Positions 1 through 9,539 of a stretch of 64,000 nucleotides of DNA are shown in pieces. The notes under the pieces are model-generated. The model was not told the DNA's origin and did not search any database. It was given only the letters and a program-made list of their open reading frames with translations. The translations under genes and the position numbers were made by a program. Positions within the stretch are counted from its first letter, which is position 1. Each line of letters starts with the position of its first letter. The stretch is from Iris pallida (taxonomy: Eukaryota > Streptophyta > Magnoliopsida > Asparagales > Iridaceae), in assembly GCA_029216955.1 (NCBI GenBank), contig JANAVB010003400.1, forward strand, positions 17,179,951-17,243,950. The letters are read 5' to 3'.

Positions 1-840
1 ATAAATAATGATTAATAATTAACGATTAATAATTAAAAATTAACGAATAATAATTTTTAATTAGTGATTAAATTATAATTAATGATTAGTAATTATAAAA
101 TTAATAATTAACGATTATTTAATTTTTAAATAAATAACGATTAATAAATAATGATTATAAATTATAATTAATAATTAATAATTAATAATTAATAATTAAC
201 GATTAATAATTTTTATTTGACGATTAATAATTATAAATTATAATTAACGATTAAAAATAAAAATTAATAATTTTTAATAATTAACGATTACTAATTTTTA
301 AATAAATAACGATATTAATAATTAATGATTAGTTAATATTATTTAGTTTTTAGTTAACTATAAATTAAATATTTTAAAAATAATAATTATAAATTAATAT
401 AATGATGATTAGTAAATTATTAATTAAATTATCATAAAGTATGATTCTAATCGTGATTAAAATATTATTAATTAAGATTATAATAAAATAGTTATTAACA
501 AATTATTAATTAATATTATAATAATACTATGATTATAATTGGATATTAATTAATAAATTATTAATTAAAATTATGGTTATGATTAATAAAATTATTATAA
601 TTATGATTAATAAAGTAATAAATTATTAATTAGGATTATTATAAATTATTAAATAATAAAATTATTAACTTAGAATATAATTATGATAACTAACTATTAG
701 TTATTTTTTTTATTAATTAACTAATTTTTAACGAAATTATTAAAGAATAAATATTTTAACAAAATTATTAAAAAATAACTAATTTTTAACAAAATTATTA
801 AAGAATAAATATTTTAACAAAATTATTAAAGAATAACTAA
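1..840. repeat. AT-rich degenerate repeat tract
   Basis: Very AT-rich sequence made of degenerate repeats of a short word close to ACGATTAATAATT, with occasional GATTATAA variants. Towards the right (about 730-845) a longer word around AACAAAATTATTAAAGAATAACTAATTTTT recurs two to three times. No ORF or RNA motif is visible. It may be a decayed AT-rich satellite or the body of an AT-rich MITE whose end lies near 1000. The nature is uncertain; only the repetitive composition is seen directly. Confidence 0.7.
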
Positions 841-844
841 TTTT

Positions 845-999
845 TTTCTCCCAAATCCAACCAAATCCAAGTTCTGGATTTTGTCATACTTTCCATATCC
901 AAATTCATCTCCAACCAAACATAGGATTCCATGGATTTCTCTCCAAATCCATAAAAATTCAAATCCCACCTCCAAATACTGTTTACCAAACAGGCCCTA
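845..999. mobile_element. Terminus of a Tourist-like MITE (partial)
   Basis: The stretch ends in ACCAAACAGGCCC followed by TAA. Read on the opposite strand this is TTA then GGGCCTGTTTGGT, the typical terminus of PIF/Harbinger (Tourist) MITEs with their TTA/TAA target site. The interior repeats the words CCAAATCC and CCAACCAAA. I do not see a convincing matching inverted end to the left, so this is a fragment, or the partner end lies in the AT-rich tract. The family assignment rests on the end motif only. Confidence 0.4.
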
Positions 1000-1549
1000 A
1001 CACAAGACATAGAGGGGCGGTATACATAGAACTATGCAATTATTTCACAAAATAAGATTAGCGGAAATTTTATGGGAAAATTTATGAAATGTCCAAAAAC
1101 TAAAAAAGTTTTATGTAAAACCCACCGCTAAAAAAACTTTCATCGCGTGTCCAGAATTAGAGAAACTTATCCAAAGCGGGTTCCAAATGACCCTTTTGTC
1201 CTTCCTTTTAATTTATTGGAAACATCCACAAAACTGCTCTTAAAAAAATGTTTCAATACTCCATCTTCTTCCATACGCTGCTCACTTTCGAATCTAGGTT
1301 TTCTCCTCAAAAATCTTCAAAAACTCGTCGAAAAATTTCGGAAAGACCGGAACGAACGACAAAAGTGCTAAAACGGAGGTCCAAACATCATTTTTTTGCG
1401 AATCTAAAATTTCGGAAGGCCGTCTAACAATAAAATTGTTACTTTCAGTCTCCTCGACGATACGCTCATTTTGCGACAAACGGGACCTCGTTTCGACCTC
1501 CCAGTCAAAAGTTATGGCCCTCCAAAGTTTCAGCTAACCATAAAATGCA

Positions 1550-2205
1550 GGGGAATGGCATTCTCCGTCTTAATTTACACGGAGAATGACCATTCTCCGT
1601 CTTAATTAGGACGGAGAATGACATTCTCCGTCTTAATTTGCACGGAGAATGGTCATTCCAGTGTTAAAACGCAGGAGAATGACCATTCTCCGTGTTAGAA
1701 ACACGGAGAATACCATTCTCCGTGTTAAATGAAACGGAGAATGTCATTCTCCGTGTTAAATAAAACGGAGAATGGCATTCTCCGTCCTAATTAAGACGGA
1801 GAATGGCCATTCTCCGTGCTAACTTAAACGGAGAATGACCATTCTCCGTCTTAATTAGGACGGAGAATGCCATTCTCCGTGTAATTTATCACGGAGAATG
1901 GTCATTCTAGTGTTAAAACGCAGGAGAATGACCATTCTCCGTGTTAGAAACACGGAGAATGCCATTCTCCGTCTTAAATAAAACGGAGAATGCCATTCTC
2001 CGTCCTAATTAAGACGGAGAATGACATTCTCGGTCCTAATTAAGACGGAAACGGAGAATGTCATTCTCCGTGTTAATTAGGACGGAGAATGGCATTCTCC
2101 GTCTTAAATAAGACGGAGAATGGCATTCTCCGTCCTAATTAAGACGGAGAATGCCATTCTCCGTCCTAATTAAGACGGAGAATGGTCATTTCCAGTGTTA
2201 AAACG
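1550..2205. repeat. Palindromic minisatellite (CGGAGAATG-N-CATTCTCCG units)
   Basis: About 650 bp is an array of the near-perfect palindrome ACGGAGAATGNCATTCTCCGT, with zero to two bases at the centre. Units are joined by short AT linkers such as TCCTAATTAAG, TCTTAATTAGG, TGTTAAAT and TGTTAGAAAC. Linkers of the AATTA type extend the symmetry, so each unit could form a hairpin and neighbouring units can pair with each other on either strand. Degenerate units (for example GGTCATTCCAGTGTTAAAACGCAGGAG) recur near 1650 and 1905. The array lies inside the Mutator-like element. No coding sense is seen. Confidence 0.9.
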
Positions 2206-2329
2206 TGTAATTTAGTTTTTTCAGGAATAAAGAGTTTCGTTCTTCTTTCAAAGCGATGATAATTCTTATGGAAAAGAAGAAGAAAGATCTTCTCTCCACA
2301 ATTGAAGATCTGAGTTCAAATGTCTCCAC

Positions 2330-2370
2330 GATGAAGATGATGATGATGGTGATGATGATGACGAGCGATG
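2330..2370 (+). repeat. GAT/ATG trinucleotide-rich tract
   Basis: A short run of GATGATGATGGTGATGATGATG-type triplets lies within a longer open frame (2256-2528). That frame encodes methionine runs and no recognisable domain. The frame is best explained by the triplet repeat and by GA-rich surroundings, so I do not call a gene. Confidence 0.6.
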
Positions 2371-2783
2371 ATCTGAGTTCGACTGAAGAAAAACACACCG
2401 AACTACGAACGATCTTTGCGATCTCTGCTGAATATGAGAGCAATGGAATTCAGATTTCCCGTGAAGAAGAAGAAGACGAAAATCGCAATCCAGATCTGAG
2501 TTTTTTGAATTCAAATACATATAGATGACCAATTCGCGCGGAGGGGTAGTTTCGGTATTATAAAAATAGCAGTTTCTAGCGGGTGGCATCTAAAAGGGAA
2601 TCTTGGAATATTTAACGTGAAAATACTTAATTCTGGGTATTTCATAAAACTTATCCAGCGGGTGGGCATTTCATAAAAGTCCACCCCGAAATTGGATTTC
2701 TCAGCAATTTTCAGAAATTTTATTGTAAAACAAAGGTCTATAAAATTTACTCCCAAAAAACTATAAAAGGTGACAAAAGCAAT

Positions 2784-2919
2784 CAATTAAATTACAAGTT
2801 TTTTTTTTTTTGAAATCACACGCACACACACAATTGGGGGGCTCGAACCTTGCCGGCCCCTCCGGATGTGCGCTCCAATACCACTAGGCTAAAGAGCTCG
2901 GACAATTAAATTACAAGTT
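2784..2919 (-). mobile_element. tRNA-derived SINE with 17-bp target duplications
   Basis: The insert (2801-2902) is flanked by perfect 17-bp direct repeats CAATTAAATTACAAGTT at 2784-2800 and 2903-2919. On the minus strand it carries an RNA polymerase III A box (TAGCCTAGTGG, 2881-2891) and B box (GGTTCGAGCCC, 2839-2849) about 31 nt apart. A GT-rich stretch follows, then a terminal A-run (T-run at 2799-2811 on the plus strand). Promoter boxes, A tail and long variable target duplications together define a SINE mobilised by LINE machinery. At about 100 bp it is shorter than most plant SINEs, so it may be 3'-truncated or a minimal family. The paralogue near 4655-4690 lacks the insert. Confidence 0.88.
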
Positions 2920-3268
2920 ATTGGTCAAATTTATCGTAGGATCATTAAGTTGCACCACACAATCAAAATGGATCAAATAACGTTCCGCTAATAAGATGAA
3001 TCTACGCATTAAATTTTTACTCCGGGTAAAAATCAACCTCGATATGATGCAAAGGTAACATGACTTTTGGGTGTATTGTTCTAGGATTATATTAGGGATT
3101 ATGTAAGAAAAATAAGGAGAAGAAGTAGAAGAAATCTAAGGAAGGCATGAAAACCATAATTTAAATATTTTTTAATCCCTTCAATCTTTAATAATATAAA
3201 TTAATCCAAAAAATAAAGTAGAAAAGACTTTTTTTTGTGAAAAAAAGTAGAATAGATACTTAGAAGAT
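2920..3268. other. Unclassified AT-rich intergenic sequence
   Basis: About 350 bp with no ORF, repeat structure or element terminus that I can support. The first 45 bp (to about 2964, ending in a GTTGCACCACACAATCAAAA word) is repeated at about 4712-4733, marking the right end of the duplicated host-like segment. The rest is unremarkable. Confidence 0.5.
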
Positions 3269-3718
3269 GAAATGTGAAGAATTTCAGAAGTATATTTAGG
3301 TTTGACAAACACAAAAATACCATTATATACTATCTCTTTATTGAATAAAACTTAGAGGCTCGTTTGGATCAAGTTTTTGTATCCCTAGGAATAGGTTTTC
3401 AATTCCTTTCCCATGGGAAAGGAATTCAACATTCCCAAACCTATGTTTGGTTAGGTTGGGAATATGTAATTCAAAATTTTAAAAATTTTCATCTCCATAT
3501 TTGGTTTAAAAATGGATAGAAATATTAATTTATTTAGTTTTCCTTTAATACCCTTTCATTAATTTCATGATGATTTACATGTTTGGGATAAAAGTTGAAA
3601 AATTAAAAATAAAAAGAGGGTATACCCGTCCAAATAAAATAGTCAAACATCATTCATAGGAAAGCAAATCTATTCCCAATGGGTGGCTTGGGAATAGCAA
3701 GTCAATGGGAATAGCTTC

Positions 3719-3753
<35 letters not shown>

Positions 3754-3820
3754 GCCCCTCATATTCCCTCCTCATTTCCAATCTTAAACATACCAAACAT
3801 GGGTAAGGAATTCAAACCCT
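3269..3820. repeat. First copy of a 552-bp tandem duplication carrying a truncated MITE
   Basis: The unit starting GAAATGTGAAGAATTT at 3269 recurs at 3821, an offset of 552 bp. Each unit has about 85 bp of flank (AGTATATTTAGGTTTGACAA and following) and then a MITE starting GGCTCGTTTGGATCAAG. In this copy the MITE (from 3354) is cut at about 3816, where the second unit begins, so its right terminus is missing. A run of 32 C (3720-3751) sits near its right end. The layout indicates tandem duplication of flank plus MITE. Confidence 0.8.
3720..3751. repeat. Poly-C homopolymer, 32 bases
   Basis: Uninterrupted run of 32 C, flanked by AGCTTCT and AAGCCCCT. It lies in the truncated MITE at the position where the full copy has a C15 run. 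Its length may be affected by sequencing or assembly, because such runs are hard to call. Confidence 0.9.
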
Positions 3821-3904
3821 GAAATGTGAAGAATTTGAGAAGTATATTTAGGTTTGACAAACACAAAAATACCATTATATACTATCTCGTTATTGAATAA
3901 AACT

Positions 3905-4500
3905 TAGGGGCTCGTTTGGATCAAGTTTTTGTATTCCTAGGAATAGGTTTTCAATTCATTTCCCGTGGGAAAGGAATTCAACATTCCCATACCTATGTTT
4001 GGTTAGGTTGGGAATATGTAGTTCAAAAATTTAAAAATTTTCATCTCCATGTTTGGTTTACAAATGGATAGAAATATTAATTTATTTAGTTTTCCTTTAA
4101 TATCCTTTCATTAATTTCATGATGATTTACATGTTTGGGATAAAAGTTGAAAAATTGTAAAGAAAAAGAGGGTATAACCGTCCAAATAAAATAGTCAAAC
4201 ATCATTCATAGGAAAGCAAATCTATTTCCAATGGGGGGGCTTGAGAATAACTTTCCCAAGTCAATGGAAATTCCTTACCCATGTTTGGTATGTTTAGGAT
4301 TGGAAATGAGGAGGGAATAGGAGGGGCTTAGGGGGGGGGGGGGGGCTTGGGAATAGCTTTCCCAAGTCAATGGGAATAGCTCCCCCCCCCCCCCCCAAGC
4401 CCCTCCTATTCCCTCCTCATTTCGAATCCTAAACATACCAAACATGAGTAAGGAATTCAAAACCCATTCCCAAGCCACAAAAACTTGAACCAAACGCCCC
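3905..4500. mobile_element. Tourist-like (PIF/Harbinger-type) MITE, full copy
   Basis: The left end reads TTA then GGGGCTCGTTTGGATCAAG, and the right end reads CTTGAACCAAACGCCCC then CTA. The termini are therefore inverted repeats of about 25 bp that continue as TTTTTGT/ACAAAAA. The TTA-type flank and G-rich TTTGG terminus fit Tourist-like MITEs. Words such as TTCCCAAGTCAATGG, CATACCAAACATG and GGAATAGG recur in both orientations inside. There is no coding capacity. The right flank CTA departs from TTA, so the target duplication is imperfect. Confidence 0.6.
4274..4456. repeat. Long hairpin with paired G15 and C15 tracts
   Basis: Within the MITE, an arm at about 4274-4345 ends in 15 G (4331-4345). 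Its near-exact reverse complement starts with 15 C (4382-4396) and runs to about 4456, leaving a loop of 36 bases. The arms contain TGTTTGGTATGTTTAGGATT and its complement. Single-stranded DNA or RNA of this region would fold into a stem of roughly 70 pairs, with a G-tract that could alternatively form other structures. Confidence 0.85.
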
Positions 4501-4784
4501 CTAGGGAGTTATGGATCTATCTTTTCAATCTTTCATACAAGGCCTAGAGGGGAGATCTATATGGAATATGCAATCATTTCAGAAACCGAGATTGGTGAAA
4601 ATTTATTTGTAAACAAAGAACGATAAACTTCTACCAAAAAGCCGCAGAATATCACTAGAGCAACCAATTGAATTAAGAGTTATAGATCACATTTTCGAAG
4701 GATTGCGAAGTTGCACCACACAATCAAAATGAAAAGACAATAAAGAAAAGACAACATTTTCTTCTTCTTTTTTGTGTGTGTCCA
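4501..4784. other. Diverged paralogue of the flanks of the Mutator-like element and SINE (empty site)
   Basis: From about 4536 (TACAAGGCCTAGAGGGGAG) to 4733 (TGCACCACACAATCAAAATG) the sequence aligns by eye with 1002-1073, then 2714-2800, then 2903-2964. The Mutator-like insert and the SINE are absent. It therefore represents the pre-insertion sequence of both. What the duplicated segment itself is remains unknown; no ORF is supported. After 4733 the match ends. Confidence 0.6.
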
Positions 4785-4951
4785 CATAAGCAACTAGAGG
4801 TCTTATGGGCTTGTAGTTCGACATATCAAACTTATCTAAGATCTTCTTTATGTATGTCTCTTGAGACAAACTATGGATCTTCTTAGAGTGATTTTTCTGG
4901 ATGTATCAGGAACATAGCTCTCATTACCCATGTTCTTTATCTCTATGGTAC
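4785..4951 (-). pseudogene. Ty1/copia reverse transcriptase fragment, copy 1
   Basis: On the minus strand the sequence encodes SQETYIKKILDKFDM followed by KPIRPLVAY. This matches the C-terminal part of the copia reverse transcriptase (the conserved region usually read as LSQ.YI..VL.RFNM...KP..TP). Only about 55 residues remain, and the upstream part is frameshifted. It lies directly beside a second, very similar fragment (5010-5178), so a short piece of pol was duplicated in tandem. No active-site motif is present. It is non-functional debris. Confidence 0.75.
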
Positions 4952-5009
4952 ACTTTCCATTTGTTTCTTTTTCTACATACTTTTAGGATATTGTCTGCTA
5001 GACATCATG

Positions 5010-5178
5010 TCTCTAAGCAACTAGAGATCTTATGGGCTTGTAGTTCAACATATCAAACTTCTCTAAGATCTTCTTTATGTGTGTCTCTTGAGACAGACTA
5101 GGGATCTTCTTAGAGTGATTTCTCTGGATGTGAATCTCGGGAACATAGCTCACATTACCCAGGTTCTTCATCTTTAAG
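5010..5178 (-). pseudogene. Ty1/copia reverse transcriptase fragment, copy 2
   Basis: The minus strand reads MKNLGNVSYVPEIHI, then HSKKIPSLSQETHIKKILEK, and continues through FDM to KPIRSLVA before a stop. It is the same copia segment as copy 1, about 228 bp apart, and better preserved at its N-terminal side. The MKNLG segment corresponds to the conserved M.DLGE region of copia RT. It abuts the truncated Tat gag at about 5176-5178, a junction between unrelated elements with no visible target duplication. Confidence 0.8.
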
Positions 5179-6871
5179 GTAGAAGATAACCGAGCCGGGG
5201 TAGCTGTGCCAATATATCGAAATTAGAGGGTTTGTCAAGTCCAAGAAGATTACATTTCTTTAAGGATTTGTCAAACCTCACTTCTTTCTGTTTTCCTTTT
5301 TCTTCGGGATTCTGCTTTGACGGAACTGATTCAGATGGAGCCGGAGCAGCAGGTGGATTAGAAGCAGGGACTGCAGAAAAGGGATTATCATCTTGCTCTT
5401 GACTGGAAGTCCGTAAATATGCTTTTTCTGACCTGGTCTCCCAGACTAGAGTTTCATTAACCATATTGCATGGCTTACTCTTCTTCTTCTTTTCCTGAAT
5501 CTTGGGAGTAGAAGGGGCAAATTTTGAATCCATATCTTGGAGAAGATCGAGATGGATCCACATAACGTCACCACGTTGACTAGTGAGTGGTACGAGTCTG
5601 GTTGCTTGATCACGAACCGGGGAAGGTTGATAACTTGTAACGCTGCCTTTGGTATCTGTGTGACACCATCTTGAACTTAAATTGCAGGAAGATCCCAAAA
5701 CTGGAGGGAAACAAGATTTGTAGATACTTGTTTCTCATCTGTATGTAATGTGATGGCCTTGGAATCCAGTAGCTCCTGGATATGGTTCTTTAATATATAG
5801 CCCTTCGTAGGGTGATAAACATACTGGTGATAGAAATAGTAATTCGGATCATTGGTCCACCCTACTTCCTCTGGCCTTCGAGGGGGAGGTAATTGCAATT
5901 TATTACCCTTTATGAGTACATGGAAGATGTCCGGTGTGAGGGCTTCTTTGAATGTGTAGTGTGGCTTAGGCCTCGGAGTAGTTAGAGCTTTTGGTTTGGG
6001 CTAGGAAGCAGCTACGGAAACATCCACCATAAAAGACTTCCCTTTGGTAGTTTTCCCAGAAGTATAATTATTCTCGGGGCGATTCCCTTTATCTTCTGAT
6101 GACTTGTGCCCGGAGAGATTCTTTAGCCTTCTCGGCAGCAACGATGAAAGCTAGTCAATTATTATAGTCTCCAGGCCTAATGCAGAATCTGACTGTGGGT
6201 AAAAAATTATCCCTACATGTATCAATCAATACTGACTGAGGTGTCCCGGGGTGTAACTTCATTGCTAGTCTCCTGAATCATTCAATGAATTCACGAGCTG
6301 GCTCTTTGTTATCATGATTTGTTGCAATGAGCTTCGACATGGAGAGATCTCCTGTCCCCTTATAGAATCTAGTCAGGAACAATTTCTCCAAGTCTTTGAA
6401 GGTTTTAATACAATCACCAGGCAGGTTGCAAAACCATTCGAACGCTACTCCCTTTTGTGTACCGATAAATAATTTAGACCAAAGTGCATCATTCTTTGGA
6501 GTGTGAACGGTTTGGGAGTAAAGTATGTTAAATGTTGTCTGGGTGATCCTGTTCTGTCATAAGGAATCAATGAATCGGGTTTGTACTTTGGAGGATAAAC
6601 CACATTATCCCATTCTGAAGGAAAAGGGCGCGACATTTTCATTTGATGAAGCTCCTCCTTTGAAGTCATATCATCCAATCGAGCATTGATGTCTTAAATA
6701 GCTTCTAGAGTATCAATTGGCTGATGTGCAAAGGTGGACTGTATGATAGTCAGTTGTGCCTGTTGCATTACTGACACAGGAATATTTCCAACTATTGGTT
6801 GTGGATTAGGGTTTAAAGACACCCCAACTGTATCTTGATCGGCAAGAGATTGGGTTGGTGGATGTGATTGA
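5176..6871 (-). pseudogene. Tat-type Ty3/gypsy gag, central and C-terminal part (broken)
   Basis: On the minus strand, 6678-6445 encodes a segment with YDRTGSPRQHL, the usual start of the plant gypsy capsid (Y.GTGDP..HL). After a frameshift near 6448 the capsid continues (EWFCNLPGDCIKTFKDLEKL, then FYKGTGDLSMSKLI) with an in-frame stop near 6280. At 5898-5677 comes DPNYYFYHQYVYHPTKGY, the Tat/Ogre-type gag segment (C.YH....H....C) lacking its cysteines, then a lysine- and serine-rich tail ending at 5174. Gag would form the virus-like particle; this copy cannot. The N-terminal part lies at 14873-15206, separated by LARD1. The rest of the polyprotein and the 3' LTR are missing beyond the copia junction. 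Confidence 0.75.
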
Positions 6872-9223
6872 TGTAATGCCCCGCTCCGTACGGTGCATTA
6901 CGCTGAGACGTTGACTCAGCGAGTCGCGTTGACCGAATGAAATGTATCGATGCGAGTTGATACGAGAGTTATGTTGTCCCGAGCAATGCATCGATCTAAG
7001 TCGATGCGAAGAGTTGCCTTGTCCCAAAGAATGCATCGAGTGAATCGATGCGAAGTGCCGCGTTGCCCCGAAGTATGAGTGCATTGAATCGACCAAGGTG
7101 CAAGTCCGAATCGATGCAAGTATTAATTTTAGTTGGTTTAATGTGCAGGCTATACGTTGACGCATAAATATTAGGGGTCGGCATTCTGCCTTATTCAGTA
7201 AGGGGTCCGCGAAAGCAAATCATCGCCTTGCGACGGGCTGAGACTTGGGCACGGTAAGCCAAATCGGACGTATAATTCAATGAAGCACGAAGTGCTCGAA
7301 TGGCTAAGTCTGGAGAGTTGGCCGTGCAACGAAGTTATAAAATCGAGCCGCATCGGCTCGGTGAAACAAAAAGACGTATCGACTCAAGGTGGGAGGATTG
7401 ACTCTTCTTTTTACTCCTTCATACGATAAGTCAGAATATATCATTGTATGCTAAGTTAACCTATCAACGCCACGGGCGTGGTCCGACCGGAAGATAAATC
7501 GTAAAGTGAGTCGAACATTAGTAAGAACAATTGAAATGAAACGTGCATCATATGCACGAGTCGCTATGGAACATTGGATATCACAAAGGCGAGCACCTCG
7601 GTCCGCAAGCCGCAAGAACACGAGAAAACTTTATTCGGCGAGTGCCTTAGTGCATGAACCATACCGTGTCTTCGCGTACGAGTTAGAAAGACTAGAACAT
7701 TGAAAGACAATAGGCGAGCGCCCTAGCGTGCAAGCCACGGACATTGAATACTAAGTTATAGACATGGAAATACGGTTGAAACGTGCCTATGTGCACGAGA
7801 TAATAAAAGATAGCTTCGTTGCGAAAGAATACAGTTGTGGCATGAATGTGGCGGAACTGTCGGATATGACATGATGCCTCAAAAGGTGTTCGGGACCTTC
7901 GGGTCGTTCGGTTGACGAACATTGAGTTGAGGCATGATGCCATTGAACATTGAAACGAAGTATGAAACGTAAGAACATAGAAAGTTAACGGAAGAAATAC
8001 GGGATGATAAAGTCTGAGTATGTGACTCAAGACTATGCTTGGTTGTTTGACTAATAAGGCGTTGCATGGTCGAATGGAATGGACGAGAGATTAAAAGTAA
8101 CAATCTCCCGTGCACGGGTGTTCCCTCGAACAGTTAAATGTCGGAGCGCACCGGAACCGTTTGGCCTAGTAGGGAATGTTATCTTTGATAGGCGCACATC
8201 CTTAAGACGACTAGCACTCGCTTATAGATGGAGAAAAGCCGCAAATAATGGTATGCAGCGGTAACGTTTCGGTTGTTTGGGATAGCACCCCAACCCGTGA
8301 AACGCCGGACTACCCAAATTCGAGAAAAGAAGGAGAGAAAAGAAAGTAAGGAAACTCCTTTAGTCCATTCCGGCGCGGATACGCCAAGACCTTAATATAG
8401 CTAAGGAACGATGGGTTGAAAGTGTAGGCACGTATGTATCCCGCACACATAGATCCTGCTTAGAGATGCACTTATAACATGACAGGGAAGGAATGTGACG
8501 CATTCACCTTGCGTCGGTGCAAGGACGAGTGCGTCGACTTGGTAAGAAGTCGCGCCACGAAACAAATACGAGATTGCTTGCCTGCTTGCCTATTCAATTC
8601 GAATAACATGCTTGTCATGATAACATGCTTTACTGCTTTCGAATATGCTATGAAATTGACCCTAAGGAGAACATAGCAAGATCATAAGCTAAGTTGCATG
8701 ATTCAACATAAATACTACAATGTTGGTTTGGAAAGAAAATTTTTGTATCAGTACATGCAAGGATGAACGTACTGATCCCCCACCAGCTTTCATGCAGGGT
8801 GCAGGGAATGGATGGCTCGCGGCGAAGCGTTGCTTGAACGCTTTGAGGCTTGGAATGCCGAAGCGTATTGAAGTGTGCGATCGTATTGACGCTCGGACTT
8901 GCAAAAAGATTGATGCGGCCGAGATATAGAAGATATGATGTATGGAACGGTGCAATCCTTTGTAGGCAAGAGAGAACCTGAGTGTTGTAGCCAATCTGGC
9001 ATATATCGTTAGGCTATTGAAAGCTTTTGTAATCTCAGTTCGAATATAGATAAAGAGAATTGTTTCGTATACTCTGTTTTCCTTTCATTGTTTGATATCG
9101 AATCAAAAGATAACCATTTGAGAACTTGTCATCTTACCTAGCACGAGCGCAACTCCAGGCTCGTGCGGCATCACGTTCCCTACGAGGACGATAATTCGGG
9201 TGATTTCGAGTCGGGGCGTGACA
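6872..9223 (+). repeat. LARD1 left LTR (2352 bp)
   Basis: Bounded by TG...CA and followed by the PBS. Its 5' region holds three to four copies of a ~46-bp unit. It contains no ORF that is also open in the right LTR with recognisable sequence. Several inverted words occur (CGTGCATCATATGCACG, TCGATGCG/CGCATCGA). The transcript start and polyadenylation site cannot be fixed by eye; the AATAAAG-like word ATAAAGAG near 9050 followed by TGTTTCGTATAC is a candidate 3' processing region. Confidence 0.9.
6935..7110 (+). repeat. ~46-bp degenerate tandem repeat in the left LTR of LARD1
   Basis: Three to four units of the form ATGCATCGA..TCGATGCGAAGAGTTGC.TTGTCCC. Each holds the short inverted pair CATCGA/TCGATG. 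The right LTR has the matching array at about 12555-12720, so the repeat predates the insertion. Confidence 0.7.
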
Positions 9224-9226
9224 AAT

Positions 9227-9240
9227 TGGTATCAGAGCTC
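9227..9240 (+). promoter_or_regulatory. Primer binding site of LARD1 (initiator tRNA-Met type)
   Basis: TGGTATCAGAGC begins three bases after the LTR end and is complementary to the 3' end of plant initiator methionine tRNA over 12 bases; the following bases diverge. This is where minus-strand DNA synthesis would start. It fixes the orientation as plus and the left LTR end at 9223. Confidence 0.93.
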
Positions 9241-9539
9241 TAGGCTCAATTTTCTTCGGACGTTTGCTTGCTTCAATTCCAAAGAGTTGTCCACCACCAA
9301 TCGAAATCACTCTTGACTCTACTCGATGCCGCACTGGATGTTCCATACAATAAGTCTAATACAAAGCTGGATAACGTTGCCGCAAGTTCTTCAAATTTAT
9401 TTGATGTTGCGGAGAAAGTCGTGAAACGTTCGTTGTATTGAATGCACGAGCGGTGAAATGTTAGTTATTGCAAGTGCAACAAATTGTGAAATATGACTTG
9501 AGATGTTGTTGTTGTAATGTAACGTGTTGAATGCGAAAT

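Larger units (their letters stand above)
1064..2723. mobile_element. Non-autonomous Mutator-like DNA transposon with 10-bp target duplication
   Basis: A 10-bp direct repeat GAAATTTTAT lies at 1064-1073 and 2714-2723, the length expected for Mutator-type target duplications. The enclosed 1640 bp begins GGGAAAATTTATGAAATGTC, and its other end read in reverse begins TGAAAATTGCTGAGAAATCC, so the termini are imperfect inverted repeats. Subterminal words also recur in opposite orientation: ATGAAATG(T/C)CC, CCCACC(C)GCT and ACTTATCCA. No transposase is encoded; the middle is a palindromic minisatellite. Sequence at 4536-4733 matches the flanks (1002-1073 joined to about 2714) without the insert, supporting a real insertion. 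Calling it Mutator-like rests on target-duplication length and end style. Confidence 0.6.

Noticed and set aside
1550..2205. CRISPR-like repeat-spacer array
   Set aside because: Units are self-palindromic with short AT linkers of variable length rather than constant repeats with unique spacers, and the context is a plant transposon.
2256..2528. 90-residue ORF with methionine-rich stretch
   Set aside because: Created by GAT/ATG triplet repeats; no domain, no homologous copy, and it lies inside the Mutator-like element.
2839..2902. tRNA gene on the minus strand (A and B boxes present)
   Set aside because: Only the promoter boxes are conserved, there is no acceptor-stem cloverleaf, and the segment has an A tail and target duplications, so it is a SINE.
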